Positions 7,547 to 20,150 of a stretch of 42,698 nucleotides of DNA are shown in pieces. Position 1 is the stretch's first letter. Each line of letters starts with the position of its first letter. This DNA comes from Chromatiaceae bacterium (lineage in GTDB: Bacteria > Pseudomonadota > Gammaproteobacteria > Chromatiales > Chromatiaceae): contig PWTO01000281.1 in assembly GCA_003562815.1 (NCBI GenBank), positions 1 to 42,698 on the forward strand, in the 5' to 3' direction. The notes below the pieces were generated by a model. It searched no databases, was not told the DNA's origin, and saw only the letters and a list, made by a program, of their open reading frames with translations. The position numbers were made by a program, and so were the translations under genes.

Positions 7547-8772
7547 TCGATCTAGCCTCGGAACTGACCGCGCTACGTCAGGCCGGCCTGTACCGCCAAC
7601 GCCGCCTGCTCAGCGGGCCCCAGGGGGTGCGCCCGCGCATCGATGGCCGCGAGCGGCTCGCCTTCTGCAGCAACGACTATCTTGGCCTTGCCGCACATCC
7701 GGCGGTGATCGAGGCTCTGCGCGACGGTGCCGTGCGCGACGGCGTCGGCAGCGGTGCCTCGCATCTGATCACCGGCCATCACCAGGCCCACGCAGCGCTC
7801 GAAGACGCGCTCGCCGCCTTCCTCGGCCGCGAGCGCGTGCTGCTGTTCTCGACCGGCTACATGGCCAACCTCGGCGTCATCCAGGCCCTCTGCGGGCGTG
7901 GCGATCAACTCCTCGCCGACCGTCTCAACCACGCCTCGCTGTTGGATGGCGCCCAACTCAGCCAAGCGCGGCTGCGGCGCTATCCGCATGCCGATACCGA
8001 CCGACTCAAGACCATGCTCGGCAGTACCCATCGCAGCGCAGGTCAGAGCGCAGGCGGCCACCTGATCGTCAGCGACGGCGTGTTCAGCATGGACGGCGAC
8101 CTCGCGCCGATACCAGCGCTCGCCACCATCGCCAACGCAACCGGTGCCACGCTCATGATCGACGACGCCCACGGCATCGGCATCCTCGGCGCCCAGGGGC
8201 GTGGCAGCCTCGAACATCTCGGTTTCGATGGGGCAGATGCCCAAACCGCCGTCCCGGTCCTGATCGGCACTCTCGGTAAAGCCCTCGGCACCGTTGGCGC
8301 CTTCGTCGCCGGCAGCGCCGAGCTGATCGAGTACCTGATTCAACGCGCACGCAGCTACCTCTACACCACTGCACTGCCGCCGGCGCTCGCCCGCGCCAGC
8401 CTCGCGGCGCTGCGGATCGCCGCGCACGAGCACGAGCGGCGCGACCAGCTCCACCGCCTGATCGCCCGCTTTCGCGCTGGCGCTGAAACCCTGGGACTGA
8501 CCTTGGCCGACTCGCCGACGCCAATCCAACCGCTGATGGCCGGCGATATCGACACCGCCCTGCGCTGGAGCCAATTCCTCGAAGACAACGGCATCCTGGT
8601 CACCGCGATCCGCCCACCGACCGTGCCCCAAGGCACCGCCCGCCTGCGCATCACCTTCTCGGCTGCCCACCAAACCGGCGATGTCGATCGCCTGCTTGAG
8701 ACCCTGGCGAGGCTGCCAAAGCGGCGCTCCAAGAAGCAGCAGCAACAGCCAGCAGCGCTACTGGATCACTAA
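7543..8772 (+). CDS. bioF: 8-amino-7-oxononanoate synthase BioF
   Basis: A PLP enzyme joining pimeloyl-ACP (or CoA) and L-alanine to make KAPA. It has 409 residues, about 25 longer than E. coli BioF, mostly at the C-terminus (an R/K/Q-rich tail). Motifs: [33 protein letters not shown] (the histidine/aspartate pair near the cofactor), and the PLP lysine in [16 protein letters not shown] 7543 overlaps the bioB stop by one base pair step. The next gene, bioH, starts 31 bp after its stop. Confidence 0.96.
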   Translation: MIDLASELTALRQAGLYRQRRLLSGPQGVRPRIDGRERLAFCSNDYLGLAAHPAVIEALRDGAVRDGVGSGASHLITGHHQAHAALEDALAAFLGRERVLLFSTGYMANLGVIQALCGRGDQLLADRLNHASLLDGAQLSQARLRRYPHADTDRLKTMLGSTHRSAGQSAGGHLIVSDGVFSMDGDLAPIPALATIANATGATLMIDDAHGIGILGAQGRGSLEHLGFDGADAQTAVPVLIGTLGKALGTVGAFVAGSAELIEYLIQRARSYLYTTALPPALARASLAALRIAAHEHERRDQLHRLIARFRAGAETLGLTLADSPTPIQPLMAGDIDTALRWSQFLEDNGILVTAIRPPTVPQGTARLRITFSAAHQTGDVDRLLETLARLPKRRSKKQQQQPAALLDH

Positions 8773-8803
8773 AGCACGCAAGCACTCACTGTTCCCATCG
8801 ACG

Positions 8804-9649
8804 ATGCACAACAACCGACCCACTCTCGTCCTGCTCCACGGCTGGGGCATGAACAACGGTGTCTGGGAGGCACTCCCAGCCGCGTTCAGCGAGCGCTTCC
8901 ACCTGCATCCCATCGAGCTTCCCGGCCACGGCAACGCACCCTTTCAACCACACTGGCGAGATCTGCCGGACTGGGCCGACGCCGTGCTCGCCCAAGCCCC
9001 CGAGCAGGCCATCTGGCTGGGCTGGTCGCTCGGCGCTCTGGTCGCGCTGCAGGCTGCGCTCCAGACCCGCACCCCAGGTCGTCCCCTCGGCCCCGGCCAG
9101 CAGGCTCCGGCGCTGGACGTCGCGGCTCGGGACGTCGCACCACGCCGCCGCGCGCCCTCGCGCATCAGCGCCCTGATCCTGGTCACCGCCAACCCGCGCT
9201 TCGTCCAATCCGTGGATTGGCGCGCCGCCATGCCTGCCAGCACCTTCGACGGCTTCCACACCGCGCTCCTCGACGATCCCGCCGCGACGCTCGAGCGCTT
9301 CCTCTCGCTCCAGGTGCGCGGCAGCCAGGACGCCCGTCAGACCCTGCGTCGCCTGCGCGCTGGCATCGCCGAGCGCCCCCAGCCGCAACCCGAGGCACTA
9401 CTCGCCGGCCTTGACCTGCTGCGCGAGGACGACCTGCGCGCGCGCCTCGCCGACATCCAACAACCCGCGCTCTGGCTGTTCGGCGAGCGCGATACCCTGG
9501 TGCCAGCCGCCGTCGCCGAGCGGGTTGCGCTGTTGATGCCCCAGGCCCAATGTCGAACCATCGCCGGTGCCGCCCATGCGCCCTTGCTCTCGCACGGCAA
9601 CGAGGCCGCTGAGCTCATCACCGCCTTTCTCGACGAGACCACTCCATGA
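8804..9649 (+). CDS. bioH: Pimeloyl-ACP methyl ester esterase BioH
   Basis: An alpha/beta hydrolase that cleaves pimeloyl-ACP methyl ester, ending the BioC-BioH route to pimelate. 281 residues against about 256 in E. coli. The oxyanion segment LLHGWGMNNGVW, nucleophile GWSLGAL, acid LFGERDTLVP and histidine GAAHAPLLSH are all present. The extra length is an insertion of roughly 30 residues, rich in Pro, Arg and Ala, directly after the nucleophile helix (9067-9166), before SALILVTANPRFV. ATG 8804 is chosen because the hydrolase strand starts just after; the longer frame from 8681 runs into bioF. The stop overlaps bioC (ATGA). Confidence 0.93.
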   Translation: MHNNRPTLVLLHGWGMNNGVWEALPAAFSERFHLHPIELPGHGNAPFQPHWRDLPDWADAVLAQAPEQAIWLGWSLGALVALQAALQTRTPGRPLGPGQQAPALDVAARDVAPRRRAPSRISALILVTANPRFVQSVDWRAAMPASTFDGFHTALLDDPAATLERFLSLQVRGSQDARQTLRRLRAGIAERPQPQPEALLAGLDLLREDDLRARLADIQQPALWLFGERDTLVPAAVAERVALLMPQAQCRTIAGAAHAPLLSHGNEAAELITAFLDETTP

Positions 9650-10527
9650 ACCCGATCGACAAACGCGCCACCCGCCGCGCCTTCGAGCGCGCCGCGCCCA
9701 GTTATGACGAAGCCGCCGTGCTGCAGCGCGAGATCGGCACGCGCATGCTCGAGCGGCTCGACTATGTGCGCCTGCGCCCGGCGACCATCCTCGAACTCGG
9801 CTGCGGCACCGGGCAGGGCATCGACGCTCTGGCCAAGCGCTGGCGCCAATCCCGGATCATCGCCCTCGACCTCGCCGAGGCGATGCTCCAGCGCGCCCGG
9901 CGCCGGGGCACCTGGCTGAACCGCCCGCGCCCGCTCTGCGCCGACTTGGAGGCCTTGCCATTGGCTAACGACTCGGTCGATCTGGTGATCTCCAACGCCA
10001 CCCTGCAATGGGCTGGCGATCTCGCGCGCGCCTTCGCCGAGCTGCGGCGCGTGTTGCGCCCCGAAGGTTTGCTGATGTTCACCACCTTCGGCCCGGACAC
10101 CCTGATCGAGCTGCGCCGCGCGTGGGCTACCGCCGATGGCGGTGCCCATGCGCATGTCAGCCCGTTCCTGGATATGCACGATATCGGCGATGCCCTGGTC
10201 CGGGCCGGTTTCGCCGATCCGGTGATCGATGCCGAGCGCATCGCCATGACCTATGCCAGCGTGCGCGACCTGATGCGCGACCTCAAGGCCATCGGCGGGC
10301 GCAACGCGCTGCACGAGCGCCCGCGCGCGCTGACCGGTCGTGCGACCTTAGCGGCGATGGAAGCGGCCTATGAGCAGGCACGGCGCGACGGGCGCCTGCC
10401 CTCGACCTGGGAGGTCGTCTATGGCCAGGCCTGGATGCCGGCCGGGGCCAAGGCACCCGCGCAGCAACAGACCGCCGACGGGGTCGCGATCCCGCTCACG
10501 GCCATCCCGCGCCGGGCCGCGCGGTGA
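9646..10527 (+). CDS. bioC: Malonyl-ACP O-methyltransferase BioC
   Basis: A SAM-dependent methyltransferase that caps malonyl-ACP as a methyl ester so fatty-acid synthesis can build pimelate. 293 residues. It opens with the BioC signature of a basic N-terminus then FERAAPSYDEAAVLQREIG; SAM motif I is LELGCGTGQG near residue 50, followed by LVISNATLQW and VLRPEGLLMFTTFGPDTL. The C-terminus has the family's STWEVVYGQAWMP segment. ATG overlaps the bioH stop by the ATGA arrangement, which suggests matched production of the enzyme that adds the methyl cap and the one that removes it. Confidence 0.95.
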   Translation: MNPIDKRATRRAFERAAPSYDEAAVLQREIGTRMLERLDYVRLRPATILELGCGTGQGIDALAKRWRQSRIIALDLAEAMLQRARRRGTWLNRPRPLCADLEALPLANDSVDLVISNATLQWAGDLARAFAELRRVLRPEGLLMFTTFGPDTLIELRRAWATADGGAHAHVSPFLDMHDIGDALVRAGFADPVIDAERIAMTYASVRDLMRDLKAIGGRNALHERPRALTGRATLAAMEAAYEQARRDGRLPSTWEVVYGQAWMPAGAKAPAQQQTADGVAIPLTAIPRRAAR

Positions 10528-10536
10528 GTGGGTTAA

Positions 10537-13014
<2,478 letters not shown>

Positions 13015-13021
<7 letters not shown>

Positions 13022-13896
13022 GGCGTATCGGAGTGGGTATGGCCGCCCCAGCCGAGCTTGGCGCGCAGGATGCGGTAGTGGTTATGATCGTGCGGATGCA
13101 GCAGGCGGATGCGGCGTGGGCTGCGCTCGATGCGAATGGTGGCGCCGGCCTCGAGGGGTAAGTCGACCTGGCCGTCGCAGGTCAGGCGCACCTGCTCCGG
13201 CTCCAGGTTGCAGATGCGGATCTCGATGCGGCTACCGCCCGGCACCACCAGCGGCCGATTGCTCAGCGTGTGCGGACAGATCGGCACCAGCAGCAGGGTA
13301 TCGAGCCGCGGATGCAGCAGCGGGCCACCGCCGGAGAGGGCATAGGCGGTGGAGCCGGTCGGGGTGGCGACGATCATGCCGTCGGAGCGCTGGGCATTGA
13401 TGAACTGCCCGTCGATGTAGGTCTCGAATTCGATCATGCGCACCGAATTCCATTTGTGGATCACCACATCGTTGAGCGCGCGCTTGGGTGCGGCTTGATC
13501 GCCCATGCGCGCGTCGAGCAGGATGCGGGTGTCGGCCTCGTAGGCGCCGCCGAGGATCTGCTCCAGGCGCGCCTCGATCTCATCGGGCAGGATATCGACC
13601 AGGAAGCCGAGGCGACCGAGGTTGATGCCGACCAGCGCGACCTCGTGCTCGGCCAGCACCCTGGCGGCGTGCAGGAAGGTGCCGTCGCCGCCGACCACCA
13701 GCACCAAGTCGCAGCGCTCACCGATGCGCTCGATGCTGACGCCATCGTTGCGTTGCAGCAGGGCCGCCGTGGCCTGCTCGAAGGAGGTCCGCACCCCGTG
13801 CGCGCCGAGGTAGCTGACGGCGCGCGCGACCGTGGTCGCCACACGCGCGTCGTCATGTTGTTTGGCAATGATACCGATATGCTGGAACCAGGCCAT
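13015..13896 (-). CDS. nadK: NAD kinase
   Basis: Phosphorylates NAD to NADP. 293 residues, close to E. coli NadK (292). Motifs: GGDGTFLHAAR (the GGDGT catalytic aspartate), GINLGRLGFL, NDVVIHK, then ATPTGSTAYALSGGGP, and RLTCDGQ near the C-terminus. An AGGAG lies upstream of the ATG at 13896. It overlaps the start of recN by 7 bp, a nadK-recN order known in many gammaproteobacteria. The gene is divergent from hrcA; the 229 bp between them carries the hrcA promoter and CIRCE. Confidence 0.96.
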
Positions 13897-14007
13897 CGAT
13901 GGCGCGCGACTCCTAGGAGGCGAGGGTGAGACGAAGCATTGGGCGGGTAAGTAACGTTAGCACGCGGCCGCGAGCGCGCCAATCATCGCTCGTTCGCCGG
14001 GCTGCGT

Positions 14008-14037
14008 CTTGACATCATCCGGCGCGCCCCTTAGATT
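14008..14037 (+). promoter_or_regulatory. hrcA promoter, overlapping sigma32-like and sigma70-like elements
   Basis: CTTGACA at 14008-14014 and CCCCTTAG at 14027-14034 (12-bp spacer) resemble a sigma32 promoter (CTTGAAA ... CCCCATNT). The same bases read as sigma70: TTGACA 14009-14014, 17-bp spacer, TAGATT 14032-14037. Transcription would start at the left edge of the CIRCE element. Confidence 0.65.
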
Positions 14038-14044
14038 GAACGTA

Positions 14045-14071
14045 TTAGCACTCGTTCGATAAGAGTGCTAA
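14045..14071 (+). promoter_or_regulatory. CIRCE element (HrcA operator)
   Basis: A perfect consensus CIRCE: TTAGCACTC (14045-14053), nine spacer bases, GAGTGCTAA (14063-14071). It is the binding site for HrcA, encoded 54 bp downstream, so hrcA and the linked chaperone genes should be repressed at normal temperature, with autoregulation. Confidence 0.97.
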
Positions 14072-14125
14072 CAACCGATTGATAGCCCGAGAGCCCAGAT
14101 TCCATGGGGTTCGTTCAGCCGCTAA

Positions 14126-15208
14126 GTGAGTGACAATCTCGTGTCGATGGACTCTAGAGCCAGTGGTCGTTTTGCCGAAGGCCAGGTCAGCGAGCGTGCG
14201 CTCCACTTTCTGAAGGTGCTCGTCGAACGCCACATCCGCGATGGCCAGCCGGTCGGGTCGCGCACCTTGGCGCGCGATACCGGGCTCGATCTGAGCCCGG
14301 CGACGGTGCGTAACGTGATGTCGGATCTCGAGGATCTGGGGCTGGTGTCGTCGCCACACACCTCGGCAGGGCGAGTGCCGACCGCGTCCGGTTATCGACT
14401 CTTCATCGATAGCCTGCTCAAGGTCGCGCCGCTCACCGAGGCGGATGTATCGAGGTTGCGCGATCAGTTCGCGCGCACCACCGATACCGTGAGCCTGATT
14501 CAAACCGCTTCGCGGGCGCTCTCTGGCGTGACCCATCTGGCCGGGCTGGTGATGGTGCCACGCCACGAGCGCGAGGTGTTTCGGCAAATCGAATTCGTCC
14601 CCCTCTCGGGGCGGCGGGTGTTGGCGATTCTGGTCACCGGCGATGGCGAGGTGCATAACCGGATCCTCGAGACCGAGCAGCCGGTGTCGGCCTCGCAGCT
14701 CGAGCAGGCGTCGAATTATCTGACCCAGATGTTCAACGGCCATGAGATGCGCGAGGTGCGCCAGCAGTTGATGGCCGATCTCAAGCGCACCCATGCGCAC
14801 ATGGATGAGCTGATGATGCGCGCGGTGACGATGGCGCAGCGCGTCATCGAGGCCGCCGAGCACAAGGACGATGTGATGATCGCGGGCCAGACCAATCTGA
14901 TGGAGTTCACCGAACTCTCCAGCATGGATCGGCTCAAGGCGTTGTTCGATGCCTTCACCGAAAAGCGCCAGATTCTGGACCTGCTCGATCGCTGCATTGA
15001 GGCCGAGGGCGTGCAGATCTTCATCGGCGAGGAATCGGGCTATGCATTGCTCGACGATTGCAGTGTTGTGACCGCCACCTACCGCGTCGAGGATCAGGTG
15101 CTCGGGGTGCTCGGGGTGATCGGCCCGACGCGGATGAATTACCAGCAGGTGATTCCGGTGGTCGATGTCACGGCGAAGCTGCTCGCGGCCGCCCTGCGCG
15201 GGCGTTGA
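14126..15208 (+). CDS. hrcA: Heat-inducible transcription repressor HrcA
   Basis: Winged-helix repressor of class I heat-shock genes, acting at CIRCE and folded with help from GroE. 360 residues from GTG 14126 (an ATG at 14147 is an alternative). The N-terminal segment SERALHFLKVLVERHIRDGQPVGSRTL and SPATVRNVMSDLEDLGLVSSPHTSAGRVPTASGYR is the family's DNA-binding signature; IFIGEES and VLGVIGPTRMNY near the C-terminus are also characteristic. The operator lies just upstream. grpE follows 89 bp downstream with no promoter I can recognise between, so read-through is likely. Confidence 0.97.
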   Translation: MSDNLVSMDSRASGRFAEGQVSERALHFLKVLVERHIRDGQPVGSRTLARDTGLDLSPATVRNVMSDLEDLGLVSSPHTSAGRVPTASGYRLFIDSLLKVAPLTEADVSRLRDQFARTTDTVSLIQTASRALSGVTHLAGLVMVPRHEREVFRQIEFVPLSGRRVLAILVTGDGEVHNRILETEQPVSASQLEQASNYLTQMFNGHEMREVRQQLMADLKRTHAHMDELMMRAVTMAQRVIEAAEHKDDVMIAGQTNLMEFTELSSMDRLKALFDAFTEKRQILDLLDRCIEAEGVQIFIGEESGYALLDDCSVVTATYRVEDQVLGVLGVIGPTRMNYQQVIPVVDVTAKLLAAALRGR

Positions 15209-15297
15209 TTCGCGACAACTCATATTCAACGCTAGGGTCACGGGCGTGCTTGCGGCGCAGTCGCCGCCCGCCGAGTGGCCCGGGAAGAGGTTTAGAG

Positions 15298-15939
15298 ATG
15301 ACGAAGGAGCAAGAGGAAGCGCGTCGCCCGATCGAGGGCATCGATCGGGCGCTGCACGACGAAGACACGGCAGAACCGGCGTTAGCGGCAGCAGACGCCG
15401 AGGAGGAGGCGCTTGAGCCTGATGCGTCCCAGCCGGATGTCGCCCCACCGGACGTTGAGCATGCCGACCCGGTCGAGCTGGCCATGCAGTTGGAAGCAGC
15501 GCGCGCACAGGCCGACGAGGCCAACAACCAGTTGCTGCGTCTGCGCGCCGAGATGGAGAACATGTCGCGGCGCCAAGCCAAGGAACTCGAGAACGCACAC
15601 AAGTTTGCGCTCGATGGATTCGTCAAGGAATTGCTACAGGTGCGCGATAGCCTCGAACTCGGCCAGGCCGCCGCCGAGGCCCCGGATGCCGATGTCGCCA
15701 AGCTGCGTGAAGGCACCGGGCTGACGCTGAAATTGCTCAGCGATGTGATGGCCAAATTTGGCGTCGCGCGCATCGAGCCCGAAGGTGAGCCCTTCAACCC
15801 GGACTATCACCAAGCGATGTCGATGCAGCCACGCTCCGATGTGCCACCGAATACCGTGGTGACCGTCGTGCAGAGCGGTTACCTGTTGAATGGCCGTTTG
15901 GTGCGTCCGGCGTTGGTGATGGTGTCGCAAGCGGCTTGA
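15298..15939 (+). CDS. grpE: Nucleotide exchange factor GrpE
   Basis: Releases ADP from DnaK during the chaperone cycle. 213 residues from ATG 15298, with a GAAGAGG site upstream. The N-terminal 55 residues are acidic and low-complexity (Ala, Glu, Asp, Pro), followed by the long dimerisation helix (residues about 60-110: NNQLLRLRAEMENMSRRQAKE) and the beta-wing domain with the family signature FNPDYHQAMS ... VVTVVQSGYLLNGRLVRPALV. It lies between hrcA and dnaK. Confidence 0.97.
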   Translation: MTKEQEEARRPIEGIDRALHDEDTAEPALAAADAEEEALEPDASQPDVAPPDVEHADPVELAMQLEAARAQADEANNQLLRLRAEMENMSRRQAKELENAHKFALDGFVKELLQVRDSLELGQAAAEAPDADVAKLREGTGLTLKLLSDVMAKFGVARIEPEGEPFNPDYHQAMSMQPRSDVPPNTVVTVVQSGYLLNGRLVRPALVMVSQAA

Positions 15940-16002
15940 TTGCGCGAGATCAGCCAGCGTCTTGAAAGCCGCCGCTGGACCTGCGGCAAGGCCGTGAGAA
16001 TG

Positions 16003-16031
16003 CTTGAGAATCACAGGGTTTTGCCCCAAAT
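16003..16031 (+). promoter_or_regulatory. Candidate sigma32 promoter of dnaK
   Basis: CTTGAGA at 16003-16009 and CCCCAAAT at 16024-16031, with a 14-bp spacer, closely match the heat-shock sigma factor consensus CTTGAAA ... CCCCATNT. It lies 40 bp before dnaK, giving dnaK-dnaJ a heat-shock promoter of its own in addition to read-through from the CIRCE-controlled promoter. No second CIRCE is seen here. Confidence 0.65.
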
Positions 16032-16070
16032 CCTGCGCCAACCAAATTGAACTAGATTCGGAGATAAGCT

Positions 16071-18011
16071 ATGGGAAAGATCATCGGTATCGATCTCGGT
16101 ACGACCAATTCTTGTGTCGCCGTCATGGAGGGCGACAAACCCAAGGTCATCGAAAACGCCGAGGGCGATCGCACCACCCCGAGTATCGTCGCCTTCACCA
16201 GTGACGATGAAGTCTTGGTGGGCCAATCGGCCAAGCGCCAGGCGGTCACCAATCCGGCCAACACCCTGTTCGCGATCAAGCGCCTGATCGGACGGCGTTA
16301 CGAGGATCAGGTGGTCGGCAAGGACAAGGACATGGTGCCGTACAAGATCGTCAAGGCCGACAATGGCGACGCCTGGGTCGAGGCCAACGGCAAGAAGATG
16401 GCGCCGCCGGAGATCTCGGCCAAGATCCTGCAGAAGATGAAGAAGACCGCCGAGGATTACCTGGGCGAGAAGGTCACCGAGGCGGTGATCACGGTGCCGG
16501 CCTACTTCAACGACTCGCAGCGCCAGGCGACCAAGGATGCCGGGCGCATCGCCGGTCTCGATGTCAAGCGCATCATCAACGAGCCGACGGCCGCCTCGCT
16601 CGCCTACGGCATGGACAAAAAGCGCGGCGATCAAAAGCTCGCGGTCTATGACCTCGGCGGCGGCACCTTCGACATCTCGATCATCGAGATCGCCGAGATC
16701 GAGGGCGAACATCAGTTCGAGGTGCTCTCGACCAATGGCGATACCTTCCTCGGTGGCGAGGACTTCGACCTGCGCATCATCGATTTCCTCGCCGAGACCT
16801 TCAAGAAGGAGCAGGGCGTCGATCTGCACAATGATCCGCTCGCGCTGCAGCGCCTGAAAGAGGCCGCCGAAAAGGCCAAGATCGAGCTGTCTTCGAGTCA
16901 GCAGACCGATATCAATCTGCCTTACATCACCGCCGATCAGACCGGACCGAAGCATCTCAACGTCAAGCTGACGCGCTCCAAGCTCGAATCGCTGGTCGAG
17001 GATCTGGTCGATCGCACCATCGGGCCCTGCCGCACGGCGCTGAAGGATGCCGGCATCGGTGCCGGTGACATCAACGAGGTGATCCTGGTCGGCGGTCAGA
17101 CGCGCATGCCCAAGGTGCAAGCCAAGGTCGAGGAGTTCTTCGGCAAGGCGCCGCGCAAGGACGTCAACCCGGACGAGGCCGTGGCGGTCGGCGCGGCGAT
17201 CCAGGGCGGTGTGCTGGGCGGTGGGGTCAAGGATGTGCTGCTGCTCGATGTGACCCCGCTGTCGCTCGGCATCGAAACGCTGGGCGGCGTCATGACCAAG
17301 CTGATCGAGAAGAACACCACCATCCCGACCTCGGCCAATCAGGTGTTCTCGACCGCCGACGACCATCAGACCGCCGTCACCGTGCATGTGCTGCAGGGCG
17401 AGCGCGAGCGGGCCGTCGATAACAAGTCGCTCGGGCGCTTCGATCTCTCGGACATCCCACCGGCGCCGCGCGGCGTGCCGCAGATCGAGGTCAAGTTCGA
17501 CATCAACGCCAATGGCATCTTGAATGTGCACGCCAAGGACAAGGCCACTGGCAAGGAGCAGTCGATCGTGATCAAGGCCAGCTCGGGGCTCTCGGATGAG
17601 GAGGTCGAGCGCATGGTCAAGGATGCCGAGGCGCATGCCGAGGACGATCGCAAGTTCCACGAGCTGGTCGGCGCGCGCAATCAGGCCGACTCGATCATCC
17701 ACGCCACGCGCAAGTCGATGGAACAGCTCGGCGACGAGAAGCTCGAGGAGGGCGAAAAGGAACGCATCGAGAGCACCATCGGCGACCTCGAGGAGGCCAT
17801 GAAAGGCGAGGACAAGGACAAGATCGAGGCGCTGAGCAAGGCCCTCGGCGAGGCCTCCGGTAAGATGGCCGAGCGGCTCTATGCCCAAGATCAGGGCGGC
17901 GAGGCCGGCGCGGGTCCGGCGGGTGAGGCCGGTGCCGGCGAGGGCGCGAAAGCGCAGACCGACGATGTGGTCGATGCCGAATTCGAAGAGGTCAAGGACG
18001 ATAAGCGCTAA
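16071..18011 (+). CDS. dnaK: Chaperone DnaK (Hsp70)
   Basis: 646 residues, typical length. The ATPase domain (about 1-385) shows [16 protein letters not shown] at the start, [45 protein letters not shown] and [11 protein letters not shown]. The substrate-binding domain includes [14 protein letters not shown] and [16 protein letters not shown]. The lid ends in a Gly/Ala/Glu-rich linker and the conserved [14 protein letters not shown] tail, which binds co-chaperones. The start follows CGGAGATAAGCT. It works with GrpE and DnaJ encoded on either side. Confidence 0.98.
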   Translation: MGKIIGIDLGTTNSCVAVMEGDKPKVIENAEGDRTTPSIVAFTSDDEVLVGQSAKRQAVTNPANTLFAIKRLIGRRYEDQVVGKDKDMVPYKIVKADNGDAWVEANGKKMAPPEISAKILQKMKKTAEDYLGEKVTEAVITVPAYFNDSQRQATKDAGRIAGLDVKRIINEPTAASLAYGMDKKRGDQKLAVYDLGGGTFDISIIEIAEIEGEHQFEVLSTNGDTFLGGEDFDLRIIDFLAETFKKEQGVDLHNDPLALQRLKEAAEKAKIELSSSQQTDINLPYITADQTGPKHLNVKLTRSKLESLVEDLVDRTIGPCRTALKDAGIGAGDINEVILVGGQTRMPKVQAKVEEFFGKAPRKDVNPDEAVAVGAAIQGGVLGGGVKDVLLLDVTPLSLGIETLGGVMTKLIEKNTTIPTSANQVFSTADDHQTAVTVHVLQGERERAVDNKSLGRFDLSDIPPAPRGVPQIEVKFDINANGILNVHAKDKATGKEQSIVIKASSGLSDEEVERMVKDAEAHAEDDRKFHELVGARNQADSIIHATRKSMEQLGDEKLEEGEKERIESTIGDLEEAMKGEDKDKIEALSKALGEASGKMAERLYAQDQGGEAGAGPAGEAGAGEGAKAQTDDVVDAEFEEVKDDKR

Positions 18012-18052
18012 GCTGCGCGCCATGCCCCGAGCGCCTGCGCTGCGGCCAGGCG

Positions 18053-18082
18053 ACGGCGCGTGGGCATGGGCCCACGCGCCGT
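18053..18082 (+). other. Strong hairpin between dnaK and dnaJ
   Basis: A perfect 12-bp inverted repeat, ACGGCGCGTGGG and CCCACGCGCCGT, around a 6-base loop, followed at once by a second small hairpin (GATCG-TTTT-CGATC, 18083-18096). It has only a weak T-run, so it may be an attenuator or an RNA stability/processing signal that keeps dnaJ transcript levels below dnaK. Confidence 0.55.
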
Positions 18083-18145
18083 GATCGTTTTCGATCGCCC
18101 CCGCGATCTGGATTTCTGTTTTCCAACGACTGACCGATTACGCGA

Positions 18146-19291
18146 ATGTCCCAGCGCGATTACTACGACGTCCTCGGCCTGAGCCGAAATGCCAGCGAGC
18201 AGGACATCAAGAAGGCGTTTCGGCGTCTCGCCATGAAATACCATCCGGATCGCAACCCGGATGATGCCGAAGCGCTTGCCAAGTTTAAGGAGGCCAAGGA
18301 GGCGCACGACGTCCTCGCCGATGCCCGCAAACGCAGCGCCTACGATCAGTTCGGCCATGCCGGCGTCAGTGGCCAAGGCGGTTTCGGAGGGGGCGGGGGT
18401 CCGAGTGACTTCGCCGGCGGTGGCTTCTCCGATATCTTCGGCGATGTCTTCGGCGACATCTTCGGCGGCCGTGGTGGCGGTGGTGGCCGGCGTACCGCGC
18501 GCGGTGCCGATCTGCGCTACGACCTGTCGCTGACCTTGGAGGAGGCGGTCACCGGCAAGGATGTCAAGATCCGCATCCCGACCACGGTGGAATGCCATCA
18601 CTGCAGCGGCAGCGGCGCCAAGCCCGGCACCAGCCCGAAGGACTGTCCCACCTGTCATGGTATGGGCCAGGTGCGCATGCAGCAGGGCTTCTTCTCGATC
18701 CAGCAGACCTGTCCCGAGTGTCGCGGGACCGGCAAGGTGGTCGAGGAGCCCTGTCGGCATTGCCGTGGCGTCGGGCGTTTGAAAGAGGAGAAGACCCTCT
18801 CGGTCAAGGTCCCGGCGGGCGTCGATACCGGGGATCGTATCCGCCTCGCCGGCGAGGGCGAGCCGAGCGAGCATGGCGGCATGGCGGGCGATCTCTACGT
18901 GCAGGTCGTGGTCCAGGAACATCCGATCTTCAAGCGCGAGGACAGCCACCTGTTCTGCGAGGTGCCGATCAGCGTCGTCACCGCCGCGCTCGGTGGCGAG
19001 ATCGAGGTGCCGACGCTCAATGGCAAGGTCGTGCTCAAGGTGCCGGCCGGAACGCAGACCGGTAAGCTGTTTCGCCTGCGCGGCAAGGGCGTGAAGCCGG
19101 TGCGTGGTGGCCCGGTCGGCGATCTACTCTGTCGCGTGATCGTCGAGATCCCGGTGAATCTGACCGAGCGCCAGAAGGAACTCCTGCGCGAATTCGAGGA
19201 GAGCGTCAGCGCTGGCGGCAAGCACCACAGCCCGCAGTCGAGTTCCTGGCTCGACGGCGTCAAGCACTTTTTCGAGAAGATGGGGCTCTAG
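18146..19291 (+). CDS. dnaJ: Chaperone DnaJ (Hsp40)
   Basis: Type I DnaJ of 381 residues. The J domain (1-70) has YHPDRNPDD with the HPD motif that stimulates DnaK. A glycine/phenylalanine-rich linker ([10 protein letters not shown] ... [18 protein letters not shown]) follows. Four zinc-binding CXXCXGXG repeats are complete: [24 protein letters not shown] and CRHCRGVG (about 150-215). The C-terminal substrate-binding domains contain [20 protein letters not shown]. It ends 15 bp before dapB. Confidence 0.98.
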   Translation: MSQRDYYDVLGLSRNASEQDIKKAFRRLAMKYHPDRNPDDAEALAKFKEAKEAHDVLADARKRSAYDQFGHAGVSGQGGFGGGGGPSDFAGGGFSDIFGDVFGDIFGGRGGGGGRRTARGADLRYDLSLTLEEAVTGKDVKIRIPTTVECHHCSGSGAKPGTSPKDCPTCHGMGQVRMQQGFFSIQQTCPECRGTGKVVEEPCRHCRGVGRLKEEKTLSVKVPAGVDTGDRIRLAGEGEPSEHGGMAGDLYVQVVVQEHPIFKREDSHLFCEVPISVVTAALGGEIEVPTLNGKVVLKVPAGTQTGKLFRLRGKGVKPVRGGPVGDLLCRVIVEIPVNLTERQKELLREFEESVSAGGKHHSPQSSSWLDGVKHFFEKMGL

Positions 19292-20122
<831 letters not shown>

Positions 20123-20150
20123 CCGCAGGACGTCAGACGGCTGCCGGGAA

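Noticed and set aside
16011-18023. Long reverse-strand open frame of 670 codons opposite dnaK
   Set aside because: It mirrors dnaK codon for codon; antisense open frames are common in high-GC genes and no family features are seen.
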